Under the pieces are notes generated by a model. That model did no database searches. It was not told where the DNA came from and saw nothing but the letters and a program-made list of their open reading frames with translations. From the NCBI GenBank assembly GCA_026393115.1, contig JAPLAU010000028.1, positions 62,001-126,000 of the forward strand: 64,000 nucleotides of DNA. Reading direction: 5' to 3'. Each line of letters starts with the position of its first letter. Positions within the stretch are counted from its first letter, which is position 1. The position numbers and the translations under genes were made by a program. Source of the stretch: Actinomycetota bacterium. GTDB lineage: Bacteria > Actinomycetota > Actinomycetes > S36-B12 > CAIYMF01. This document shows, piece by piece, positions 17,783 through 25,111 of the stretch.

Positions 17783-18985
17783 TCAGCTCTCATCGTTCTC
17801 AGCGACACCGGTGATGCGTGCGAGTGCAAATGAGCGGACTTCTTCGTAACGGTGGTCATACGCGGTCAGGAAGCCGCGACTGATTTCGATCGGATCGATG
17901 ATGCGCTCAGTGGCGCGTCCGTCGGTGTCGGCGTATCCGATCCAGACCGACCTCTCATCGGTGATGGCTGATCGGATGGCTGCGATGGTGTCGGCAGGAG
18001 CAGAGACGGGAATCACGCCGAGTCGGTCGGGGCCGCCCACGGGACGGCTTCCGGTAGCAATGCGATCGCCGGCTCGTAGCGCTTTGACAGCCGACGACAC
18101 TAAGAGCGGATCGGGCGTCGTGGGGTCGGTGGTGCGATAGGTCGCCCGCGGGCGAGCAGGGGCTCGACGCGAGTCAGGTCGACGAATCACGACGGTGCCA
18201 TCGGGTGCTTCTGCGGCAGGTGCCAGGCCGATTGCACGCAGCGTCGTCAGGGCTTCATCAACCGTTCCTTGAAGTGCAAGCACTCCGGGGGCGAGTCGAA
18301 CAGGGCGAAGGTGAGCAGCGCGGCGGTCAGCCATGATGGCGCCGATTGTCACCTCATCATCACATCGCACGTACGAGCCGGCCGGCCCTACTCGCACCGC
18401 TCCGTGCCGCCGAGCGACATCCTCGATGAGATAAGACAGTGGCTGGGGAATCGGCGTGCGTGAACGCTTTTCGAAGAAGGTCACCACCTCGTGGGCCGAC
18501 CGTCCCGCGTCGAACGCGCGCCGCAGACTCTCACCCGAAATGCGGTACACGGTAGCTCCGCCGGTGCTCTCGACGTCGGCGACGAGCGCGAGCTCGCGTG
18601 CAAGAAATGATTCGAGGGGCCCGGGCGCAACCACGGTGAGATCTGTTTGAAGCAGTACGTAATCGAGCGGCGTCGGAAGGAGCGGCGTAAGAATTGCCGT
18701 TATGGGTGAGGCGGACTTCGTCGATGATCGTCGGGGCATCTCGTCAGAAGAGAGGAGTGCCAGACCCGGCGCCGACATCACCGCAAGGCCCGTCACTCCG
18801 AGGAGCTCGGCCTCGCGCAATGTCGACGCAATGACCAGATCTCGCAGTCGGCTGCTGCGCCGGGGACGCTTCCAGCTCAACTGCTCGCGCACATCGTTGG
18901 CTGTGCGCGCGCCAGCGGCGCACGTGTCGAGCACGAGTCGCCGCATGTCCGGAGCATCGGGTCGGTCAAGGTCATCGTTCGGCAA
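17783..18985 (-). CDS. Helicase_C_3/WYL protein, C-terminal part of a split gene
   Basis: 400 residues if started at TTG 18985. Residues 95-225 (LPTPLDYVLLQTDLTVVAPG, ATVYRISGESLRRAFDAG) are the Helicase_C_3 (XPB/Ssl2-like) domain, and residues 330-395 (RSVWIGYADTDG...IDPIEISRGFLTAYDH) are WYL-like. In mycobacteria and streptomycetes this forms the C-terminal half of one protein of about 750 residues. Here the N-terminal half is a separate frame at 18972-19982, overlapping by 14 bases. The segment expected between the halves (about 35 residues, WLxxPR-type) is missing. It is either a genuinely split gene with coupled translation or a broken one. Confidence 0.82.
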   Translation of the reverse strand: MPNDDLDRPDAPDMRRLVLDTCAAGARTANDVREQLSWKRPRRSSRLRDLVIASTLREAELLGVTGLAVMSAPGLALLSSDEMPRRSSTKSASPITAILTPLLPTPLDYVLLQTDLTVVAPGPLESFLARELALVADVESTGGATVYRISGESLRRAFDAGRSAHEVVTFFEKRSRTPIPQPLSYLIEDVARRHGAVRVGPAGSYVRCDDEVTIGAIMADRRAAHLRPVRLAPGVLALQGTVDEALTTLRAIGLAPAAEAPDGTVVIRRPDSRRAPARPRATYRTTDPTTPDPLLVSSAVKALRAGDRIATGSRPVGGPDRLGVIPVSAPADTIAAIRSAITDERSVWIGYADTDGRATERIIDPIEISRGFLTAYDHRYEEVRSFALARITGVAENDES

Positions 18986-19982
18986 TGTCGAGGCCGAGCC
19001 ACACGTCGTACCCGGATGTCGGCAGCCATACGGGGCGCTCTTCTTCGTCGGAAGCGAGGAGCCCGGCGGCGTGAGCTACCTCGATGATCATCGAGGTAGT
19101 GGGTTCATCGGTGTCGAGCAGTCGCGCGGTGGCCGTCAGGTCACGCACACCAAGTCCGCCTGAGCGAAGCTGGCCGGGTGGTGCGATTGACCAGTGATCA
19201 AGGAGATCTTCGGTCAGTCGTACGACGTTGAAGGCGCTCTGCCCGGCCGTCTGCGCCACCGACGTTGCGTCGCTGCCGCTGGCCGACAGGGTCGGGGGCT
19301 CGGGCTCGGGAACCCGCAGGAATGCCCCTCCGCGAAGCGGCAAGGCAACTTCGCGAGGAATGGCGACGGTGGCGTTGTCGACAGGAACCAGTAGAGAGCG
19401 GGCGAGGAGCCACTCAATCGGAGTGTTCGCGCTCTGCACTGTCACCACGCGATCGGCAGACGGGACCTTGCCGATCGGGGGTCCCCACAGCAGTTGGTCA
19501 ATCACAGCTCGCGCGTCGGCAGGGGCGTCCTTCATGGTCTCGAGTACAGCCTTCGATGACAGATCAGTCAGGCCTGCCGGGTGCAACCCGCACGGCCACG
19601 CGCCCACAGCTTCGCGCACACTGCGCACAAGATGCAGGTCGCCAGTCCCCCAGATGAGTGCTCGCTCGCGAAGCGCCGCGAGTGCCCGCTCGATGTGATG
19701 GGGTGCGACGTCGGAGACGGCCTTCAACAGTTTCGGCACAGGACACGGATCGGGCAGGGCTGCGAGTACCTCAGCGATCTGCAGAGTCCAGGCATCCAGT
19801 CGATCAAGGGCGCGCGCCGTCGAAACTGACGTGCTGGCGCGCGACACGAGAGCCGTGAGGTCAGGCGGAACCGGATGAATGAGATCGGGGCGTTGCCGCA
19901 GTAGGGCCGCGAGTTCGTCATCGTCGCGCTCGCGGAGGTCATCAGCGAGCGATCGGGTTGCGGGTGTGTTGCTGCTGACCAT
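18972..19982 (-). CDS. Helicase-associated protein, N-terminal part of a split gene
   Basis: 336 residues from ATG 19982, chosen because TAGCGT lies 7 bases upstream; in-frame starts at 20003 and 20018 also exist. The product (SLADDLRERDDDELAALLRQRPDL, then a winged-helix-like region and LPTSGYDVWLGLDIAER at the end) matches the start of the actinobacterial helicase-C-terminal-domain proteins. It stops where the partner goes on with the rest of a linker and the Helicase_C_3 domain. The overlap with the next frame is 14 bases. Confidence 0.8.
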   Translation of the reverse strand: MVSSNTPATRSLADDLRERDDDELAALLRQRPDLIHPVPPDLTALVSRASTSVSTARALDRLDAWTLQIAEVLAALPDPCPVPKLLKAVSDVAPHHIERALAALRERALIWGTGDLHLVRSVREAVGAWPCGLHPAGLTDLSSKAVLETMKDAPADARAVIDQLLWGPPIGKVPSADRVVTVQSANTPIEWLLARSLLVPVDNATVAIPREVALPLRGGAFLRVPEPEPPTLSASGSDATSVAQTAGQSAFNVVRLTEDLLDHWSIAPPGQLRSGGLGVRDLTATARLLDTDEPTTSMIIEVAHAAGLLASDEEERPVWLPTSGYDVWLGLDIAER

Positions 19983-20030
19983 CCTGCTGACGCTACGCGA
20001 CATCTCGTCGTTGCCCAAGTCGAGGGCACG

Positions 20031-20036
20031 TAGGGT
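20031..20036 (+). promoter_or_regulatory. Leaderless -10 of the HAD gene
   Basis: TAGGGT, six bases, ATG 20043; no ribosome binding site. Confidence 0.55.
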
Positions 20037-20042
20037 CGCTAC

Positions 20043-20654
20043 ATGGCAGTCGTTGGCTTCGATCTCGATATGACCCTCGTTGACTCATCCGAGGGAATCA
20101 CTCGGTCATTGTTGGCCACGTGCGAGCTGTTCGGCGCGTTCCCTCAGGCCGCCGAGGTAACGGCCACCATCGGACTTCCATTGACTGTGGTCTTCCCTTT
20201 ATGGATTCCACAGATTCCCTATGACCAGGCGCTCGAGGCCTACCGGGCTCACTATCGCGCGCACGGCATTCCGACGACCCTTCCCATGCCTGGCGCTCAT
20301 GAGGCCGTTGACATCGTGCGATCGGCGGGTGGGACGGTGCTTGTGGTGAGCGCCAAGAAGATCGATTTCGTCGAGGCAGTGCTCAACGTGGTGGCGATCA
20401 CGGTGGACGTCATCGTGGGTGATCTCTTCGCGGAAGGCAAAGGTGCGGCGTTGTTGAACTACGGTGCCGAGGTCTACGTAGGCGACCACCCGGGTGACAT
20501 GGTGGGTGCGCGAACGGCAGGTGCAGCGGCTGTCGGAGTCTCCACCGGGCCAGCGTCAGCGGATGATTTGTGGAAGTCGGGGGCCGACGTCGTCTTGGCG
20601 TCCCTCGTGGAGTTCCCGGGCTGGCTTGGTGCCCGGATCGACCAGACAGGGTGA
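20043..20654 (+). CDS. HAD-superfamily hydrolase
   Basis: A 203-residue phosphatase-like protein. Motif I is FDLDMTLVDSS (nucleophile and acid Asp), motif II VVSAKK (Ser then Lys), and motif IV VYVGDHPGDMVGARTAG. The cap is helical and inserted after motif I, as in the phosphoglycolate phosphatase-like subgroup. No substrate can be read. The start is fixed by the -10-like hexamer six bases upstream. Confidence 0.88.
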   Translation: MAVVGFDLDMTLVDSSEGITRSLLATCELFGAFPQAAEVTATIGLPLTVVFPLWIPQIPYDQALEAYRAHYRAHGIPTTLPMPGAHEAVDIVRSAGGTVLVVSAKKIDFVEAVLNVVAITVDVIVGDLFAEGKGAALLNYGAEVYVGDHPGDMVGARTAGAAAVGVSTGPASADDLWKSGADVVLASLVEFPGWLGARIDQTG

Positions 20655-20655
20655 T

Positions 20656-20690
20656 TGTGGATAACCTTGCACGGCAGGGATTTCCCCACA
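20656..20690. promoter_or_regulatory. Pair of DnaA-box-like sites before cspB
   Basis: TGTGGATAA (20656-20664) is a perfect inverse of the DnaA box TTATCCACA. TTCCCCACA (20682-20690) matches TTNTCCACA with one change and points the other way. They lie in the 92-base gap between the HAD gene and the cold-shock gene. Confidence 0.45.
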
Positions 20691-20746
20691 GTGACCCGAT
20701 GGTCGGGTTACGCACGTGAGCAACCAATGATCCAGGAGTGATGACG

Positions 20747-21130
20747 GTGCCTACCGGCAAGGTCAAGTGGTACGACGTGGAGAAGGGCTTCGGCTTCTTG
20801 TCCTCAGATGAGGGCGAAGATGTCTTCGTCCACTCCTCGACGCTGCCCAGCGGTGTTGAGGCACTCAAGCCCGGCTCACGCGTTGAGTTCGGAATCGTCG
20901 ACGGCAAGCGCGGCAAGCAGGCACTGTCGGTTGTTGTTCTCGATCAACCCCCGTCGGTCGTGAAGGCGCAACGCAAGCCGGCTGAAGACATGGCTGTGAT
21001 TATCGAAACGTTGATCCGCCTCCTCGACGACACCGGAAACGACTTGCGCCGTGGGCGCTACCCGAAGGATGACAAGGCTCACAAGGTGGCCCAGGTGCTG
21101 CGAGCGGTTGCTGATGACCTCGATGTCTGA
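20747..21130 (+). CDS. Cold-shock domain protein with C-terminal extension
   Basis: A 127-residue protein started at GTG 20747, with AGGAG 8 bases upstream (20734-20738). Residues 1-68 are a cold-shock domain with both RNA-binding motifs (KGFGFLSSDEGED and DVFVHSS). Residues 75-127 are an added helical part (DMAVIIETLIRLLDDTGNDLRRGRYPKDDKAHKVAQVLRAVADDL). The same long form is known from mycobacterial CspB. It should bind single-stranded nucleic acid. Its stop overlaps the start of the DUF3027 gene by 8 bases. Confidence 0.92.
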   Translation: MPTGKVKWYDVEKGFGFLSSDEGEDVFVHSSTLPSGVEALKPGSRVEFGIVDGKRGKQALSVVVLDQPPSVVKAQRKPAEDMAVIIETLIRLLDDTGNDLRRGRYPKDDKAHKVAQVLRAVADDLDV

Positions 21131-22088
21131 GTTTGACGTCACGACGACCACCGACGATGCGCCGGTGGTGCTCGATCAGGTCTGCGCGGATGCTGTCGAT
21201 GAAGCGCTGGCTGTTGCGCGCGATATCGCCGAAGAAGTCGGTCATGTCGGTGCTCACGTAGGAGTCACTGCGATCGACGCGCACACCGTGGTCCATCGGT
21301 TCGAATGCCGTAACCCCGGATACGGCGGCTGGCAATGGGCGGTCGCAGTGTCACGTGCGCCTGAGGGCGCACCCACCATCGATGAAGCGTGGCTCGAACC
21401 GGGCGATGGCGCGTTGCTTGCTCCGCCGTGGCAGCCCTGGAGCGACCGTGTGCAGCCGGGCGACCTCGGTGTCGGTGACGTCTTTCCGACCGCCGCTGAC
21501 GACCCGCGGCTCACGGCCGGATTCACTGCCGTTGATGATCCCGACGGGTTGGTGGCAGATCAGCCGCTACACCCCTTGCAATGGCAATTGGGACTCGGTC
21601 GCGAGCGCGTGCTTTCTGTTGAAGGGCGTGACGAGGCAGTCGAGCGTTGGAATTCCGGTGAGTCCGGACCTGATTCGGCCTTGGCGCGTGCCACATCTGA
21701 TCGGTGCCTGACCTGCGGATGGCTTGTGTCGATGGGTGGCCCTGTTGGCCAGGCCTTCGGCGTATGCGCGCAATCGATGTCGCCATCCGATGGCCGCGTA
21801 GTGTCGTTCCAGCATGGTTGCGGGGCGCACTCGCAGGTCGTTGCCGAGCCTTCGCAGCCCGAGGTGGTTGAGGTGGTTCTCGACGAATTGAGCTTTGACG
21901 AGTTTGCTCTGGTCAGCGATGACGAACCAGAGGCGCCAGTCGATCAGGAGTCAGAGGACCCGACGTCGTCGCCAGTTGAGGCCGACGCCGACGCCGAGGC
22001 CGAAGCAGAGGTCGAGGTCGTCGGCGAGGTCGTCGTCGAGGTGGTTGCTGAAACCGCCGAAGGCGACGAGGCTGCGGCAGAGCGGTAG
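21123..22088 (+). CDS. DUF3027 protein with acidic C-terminal tail
   Basis: 321 residues from ATG 21123, overlapping the end of the cold-shock gene. The core (VVHRFECRNPGYGGWQWAV, EAWLEPGDGALLAPPWQPW, QPGDLGVGDVFPT, and a Cys-bearing DRCLTCGWLVSMGG...FGVCA) is the DUF3027 family, widespread in actinobacteria beside the cold-shock gene and of unknown function. The last 65 residues are almost all Glu, Asp, Ala and Val. That tail lies opposite the coding tail of the DUF2530 gene. No signal peptide. Confidence 0.88.
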   Translation: MSEFDVTTTTDDAPVVLDQVCADAVDEALAVARDIAEEVGHVGAHVGVTAIDAHTVVHRFECRNPGYGGWQWAVAVSRAPEGAPTIDEAWLEPGDGALLAPPWQPWSDRVQPGDLGVGDVFPTAADDPRLTAGFTAVDDPDGLVADQPLHPLQWQLGLGRERVLSVEGRDEAVERWNSGESGPDSALARATSDRCLTCGWLVSMGGPVGQAFGVCAQSMSPSDGRVVSFQHGCGAHSQVVAEPSQPEVVEVVLDELSFDEFALVSDDEPEAPVDQESEDPTSSPVEADADAEAEAEVEVVGEVVVEVVAETAEGDEAAAER

Positions 22089-22327
22089 ACCGCGCGCCGG
22101 CGGATAACGTACGGCAGCCCCATCAATCCGAGCACAAGGCCGCTGACGCAGACCCACGTGATCCACGCGTTACCCGATTCGAGCAGTGATGAGTGCATCA
22201 CCAGCGTGACCACGAGGGCGACGGCCCACAGAACGGTGCCGATGGCAACGGCGTTGACACCGTCTACGTCGAGACCGGCGATCTCAACCGCGGAGGTTGC
22301 ATCGGCGGGCTGTGCGTCGTGGGCCAT
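21944..22327 (-). CDS. DUF2530-like two-helix membrane protein
   Basis: 127 residues from ATG 22327, with TAGGCT six bases upstream (22334-22339). Residues 20-78 (VDGVNAVAIGTVLWAVALVV, two membrane spans, then PYVIRRRAVYR) match the DUF2530 family found next to DUF3027. A Ser/Thr/Ala-only tail of about 45 residues follows, which overlaps the acidic tail of DUF3027 on the other strand by 145 bases. The membrane part is convincing; the tail may be a by-product of the overlap. Confidence 0.75.
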   Translation of the reverse strand: MAHDAQPADATSAVEIAGLDVDGVNAVAIGTVLWAVALVVTLVMHSSLLESGNAWITWVCVSGLVLGLMGLPYVIRRRAVYRSAAASSPSAVSATTSTTTSPTTSTSASASASASASTGDDVGSSDS

Positions 22328-22333
22328 GTCAGT

Positions 22334-22339
22334 AGCCTA
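22334..22339 (-). promoter_or_regulatory. Leaderless -10 of the DUF2530 gene
   Basis: On the minus strand TAGGCT, then ACTGAC, then ATG 22327. Confidence 0.55.
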
Positions 22340-22478
22340 GAGAGTGGCGATCGGACAGTGCACGCTCCTGCTCGATTGGGTGACGGATAGTCACCGAGAG
22401 TAGTATTTTAGGGTCGTGTTCACCCACTAGGATCAACACAGAGTTGATAATTCGGGCACTCTGGGCTGTCATTGTGAC

Positions 22479-23450
22479 GTGGCGTCATCAATTCGTGCAT
22501 CACGCACACCCCTGTTCGTGGGTGCGGCGTGTGCATTGTCAGCGCTCACGATGATGGTGGCGCCGGTTACCGTATCGCGTGCCGCTGCTGCTCCCCCTGA
22601 TTCGGGATGCAGTACCGATCCCACGGTCGCTCGGTTGGCTGTCAGAGATGCGCGCGACAGTGGTGACATCACCACTGCCCAAGCAGCCTCAATCGAGCGT
22701 GACCTTCGGTCGCGACTAGCAACGCGCGCTCACTCATCGACCGCACTACGAACTCGCGCCTCACTCTCAACGTTGGCCCTCGCCGCTTCGTCGGTCACCG
22801 TGCCGGTCTACGTGAATGTCATTCGCAGCGGTACCGCCGCTTCGCAAGGCAACGTCACCGACGCAATGGTGAGTGCGCAAATCGCGGCGCTTAACACCGC
22901 ACACCGCAATGCGCACAGCGCGTTCGTGTTCAAGTTGGTATCAACATCGCGCACCACCAACACGGTGTGGTTCACGGCGACTCAGGGAAGTGTTGCCGAG
23001 TCGGCGATGAAGCGATCGTTGCATCGTGGTGGAGAGAACGCCCTTAACCTCTACACCCTCAACGTGCCAGGGGTGCTCGGTTGGTCGACCCTGCCGTCAT
23101 CGGCGGCCTCGAACCTGCTCAATGACGGCGTCGTGGTGCGGTTCACCACGCTGCCGGGCGGAACGTATGTGGGCTACAACTCCGGCGACACAGCAGTGCA
23201 CGAGGTAGGTCACTGGTTCGGTCTCTATCACGTGTTCCAGGGCGGTTGCTCAACTCCTGGCGACTACATCGGTGACACGCCGGCGCAGGCCTACGCCGAG
23301 TACTCGTGTGGGTTCAGCGACTCGTGTACGGCGTCAGGAACTGACCCGGTCAACAACTTCATGGGCTATACCCCCGACTCCTGCATGTACACCTTCACTA
23401 CGGGTCAAGCCACGCGTATGTCTGATGCGTGGGTGGCCTACCGCGCCTGA
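22479..23450 (+). CDS. Secreted pappalysin-like (M43) zinc metalloprotease
   Basis: 323 residues from GTG 22479. A signal peptide ends near SRAAAA-PPD, a pro-region runs to about residue 100, and the catalytic part holds HEVGHWFGLYH (H241, E242, H245, H251) and the Met-turn region NFMGYTPDSCMYTFT. The Cys pattern (GGCSTPGDYIGDTP, YSCGFSDSCT) is typical of M43B proteases. It should cut extracellular proteins. Possible promoter: TTGATA, 17 bases, TGTCAT, six bases, GTG. Confidence 0.9.
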   Translation: MASSIRASRTPLFVGAACALSALTMMVAPVTVSRAAAAPPDSGCSTDPTVARLAVRDARDSGDITTAQAASIERDLRSRLATRAHSSTALRTRASLSTLALAASSVTVPVYVNVIRSGTAASQGNVTDAMVSAQIAALNTAHRNAHSAFVFKLVSTSRTTNTVWFTATQGSVAESAMKRSLHRGGENALNLYTLNVPGVLGWSTLPSSAASNLLNDGVVVRFTTLPGGTYVGYNSGDTAVHEVGHWFGLYHVFQGGCSTPGDYIGDTPAQAYAEYSCGFSDSCTASGTDPVNNFMGYTPDSCMYTFTTGQATRMSDAWVAYRA

Positions 23451-23488
23451 CGTACCGCATGGGCCCCAGCGTTTGAGACAATGAGGTC

Positions 23489-24964
23489 ATGCTGAGTCGA
23501 ATAGCGCGCGTGGTGGCGGTCGCGAGCGCCGGTTGCATTGTTGCGACCGTTGCCGCCGTGGCGCCAGTTCAGGCGGCGCCAGAAGCTTTCAGCCGGGTAA
23601 CACCGTTGGCCGGAGCCACGTTGCCCACCCAGCTCATCGGCGTGGGTTCTGCTCAGCAGCTGATCGTCGTCACCGATCCCACGCCAACGATGTATGCCAC
23701 GCTCACCGCGTACCAAAAGGTCGGTGCGCTCTGGCATCGCATGCTCGGTCTGATGACGGCTCGCATTGGGCGAAATGGATTTGTGAAAGCGGCCAATCGT
23801 GTTCAGGGCACCGGTACTACACCGACCGGTTCGTTCGTACTGGGCCCTTCGTTCGGTAGCGGCACTTCTCCCGGAACGGCAATGCCGTACCGCAGATTCG
23901 ATTCGACCGATCGTTGGGTGTACGACAAGTCCGATCCGTCGACCTATAACACCTATCAACCGTCAGGAAACTGGGGCAACCAGGAAAAGTTGAGCCAAAT
24001 CAAATACGGCCAGTATCGATACGCCGTGGTTATTGGATACAACCACCCCGTGATGTCGATGTCAGCGAGCGCGCGACCGCATGCGTCGGCTGGAGTTAAC
24101 ACCAAACTCGGCGGCGGAATCTTCCTGCATGTCACCAAGTACATTCCAGGCAACTCGCACTCAGAGCCCACTGCGGGTTGTGTGAGCGTTGACTTACTGC
24201 AGATGAAGGCCCTGCTGAAGTGGCTCAATCCTGCGAAGAACCCGCGAATCATTATCGGTTCGCGATCAACAATCGTTCGATCGTCAGCGCTCAATGCGTC
24301 ATCGGCGGTGACGCCGCTCATGACCACGCGCACCATCGGCTATTCACGTGCGGGCCGAGCGATCATGGCCTACCACCGCGCGGGGTCTAGCCCGACTCGC
24401 GAACTTGTTGTGATCGGAGTTATTCACGGCGATGAGCGCAAGGGTTTGGCGGTGACCACGTTACTCACGTCGCTCAAACTTCCGACCAATCTCGGGGTGT
24501 GGATTATTCCCACCATGAACCCCGATGGCATGCGTTCAGACGTGCGCGGAAATGCGCGGGGTGTCGATCTCAATCGCAATTTCCCTTACTCATGGCGCAG
24601 TGCAAATGCGGGCACCTCGCGTTGGTCGGGTCCCTCTGCGGCAAGTGAACCTGAGACGAAGGCAGTGAAGGCCTTCCTCTCGAAGGTCAAACCGAAACTG
24701 GTAGTCATCTTCCATTCGCCGCTCGGCGGTGTTGACAGTTACGGAGCCAAATCACTCAAAACCGTTAAGCGATTTGCGAAGGCGGCCGGCTACCCCGTCG
24801 GTTACTTCGATTGCGCCGGCGGCTGTCACGGCACGCTGACCCAGTGGTTCAACCATTCGTACAGCGGGCAGGCGATTACCTTCGAGTTCGGGTCGGCGAC
24901 TCCGTCACGATCGTCGATCCAACGAGTGGCTACTGCCCTCACGTCGGTTGCCTCATCGCTCTAG
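23489..24964 (+). CDS. Secreted L,D-transpeptidase (YkuD-like) fused to M14 zinc carboxypeptidase
   Basis: 491 residues. The signal peptide is followed, in residues 45-260, by a YkuD-like domain of the COG3786 type with catalytic HVTKYIPGNSHSEPTAGCV (Cys in TAGC at about 231). Residues 280-490 form an M14 carboxypeptidase/MpaA-like domain: zinc ligands in IHGDERKG (about H313 and E316), RGNARGVDLNRNFPYSW for substrate binding, a later zinc His in FHSPLGG and the general base Glu in TFEFGS. Both domains normally act on peptidoglycan stem peptides: one cross-links or exchanges at meso-diaminopimelate and the other cuts the gamma-Glu-mDAP or a C-terminal bond. I do not recall this fusion as common. 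GAGGT and GACAAT both precede the ATG. Confidence 0.87.
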   Translation: MLSRIARVVAVASAGCIVATVAAVAPVQAAPEAFSRVTPLAGATLPTQLIGVGSAQQLIVVTDPTPTMYATLTAYQKVGALWHRMLGLMTARIGRNGFVKAANRVQGTGTTPTGSFVLGPSFGSGTSPGTAMPYRRFDSTDRWVYDKSDPSTYNTYQPSGNWGNQEKLSQIKYGQYRYAVVIGYNHPVMSMSASARPHASAGVNTKLGGGIFLHVTKYIPGNSHSEPTAGCVSVDLLQMKALLKWLNPAKNPRIIIGSRSTIVRSSALNASSAVTPLMTTRTIGYSRAGRAIMAYHRAGSSPTRELVVIGVIHGDERKGLAVTTLLTSLKLPTNLGVWIIPTMNPDGMRSDVRGNARGVDLNRNFPYSWRSANAGTSRWSGPSAASEPETKAVKAFLSKVKPKLVVIFHSPLGGVDSYGAKSLKTVKRFAKAAGYPVGYFDCAGGCHGTLTQWFNHSYSGQAITFEFGSATPSRSSIQRVATALTSVASSL

Positions 24965-24967
24965 GCT
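24962..24967 (+). promoter_or_regulatory. Leaderless -10 of the 27-residue ORF
   Basis: TAGGCT, CACGGA, ATG 24974. The hexamer overlaps the stop codon (TAG) of the gene at 23489-24964. Confidence 0.5.
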
Positions 24968-24973
24968 CACGGA

Positions 24974-25057
24974 ATGAGCCCTCGCACCCGTCGCATCGCC
25001 ACCATTGTGGTGCTGTTGGGCCTGCTCGCAGCCGTTGCGCTGGCGGCAATTCGCTGA
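24974..25057 (+). CDS. 27-residue single-span membrane peptide
   Basis: ATG to TGA encodes MSPRTRRIATIVVLLGLL followed by AAVALAAIR: a basic start, one hydrophobic helix of about 19 residues and an Arg end. The perfect TAGGCT-N6-ATG spacing seen at other genes of this window supports a real start. It sits alone between two larger genes, 9 bases after the stop of the transpeptidase fusion. Function unknown; small regulators of membrane enzymes look like this. Confidence 0.55.
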   Translation: MSPRTRRIATIVVLLGLLAAVALAAIR

Positions 25058-25111
25058 CCGTACTGGCCTCAGACTGCACATCAGGTGTGCTTCCCGTGAC
25101 ATGCTGAGGCG

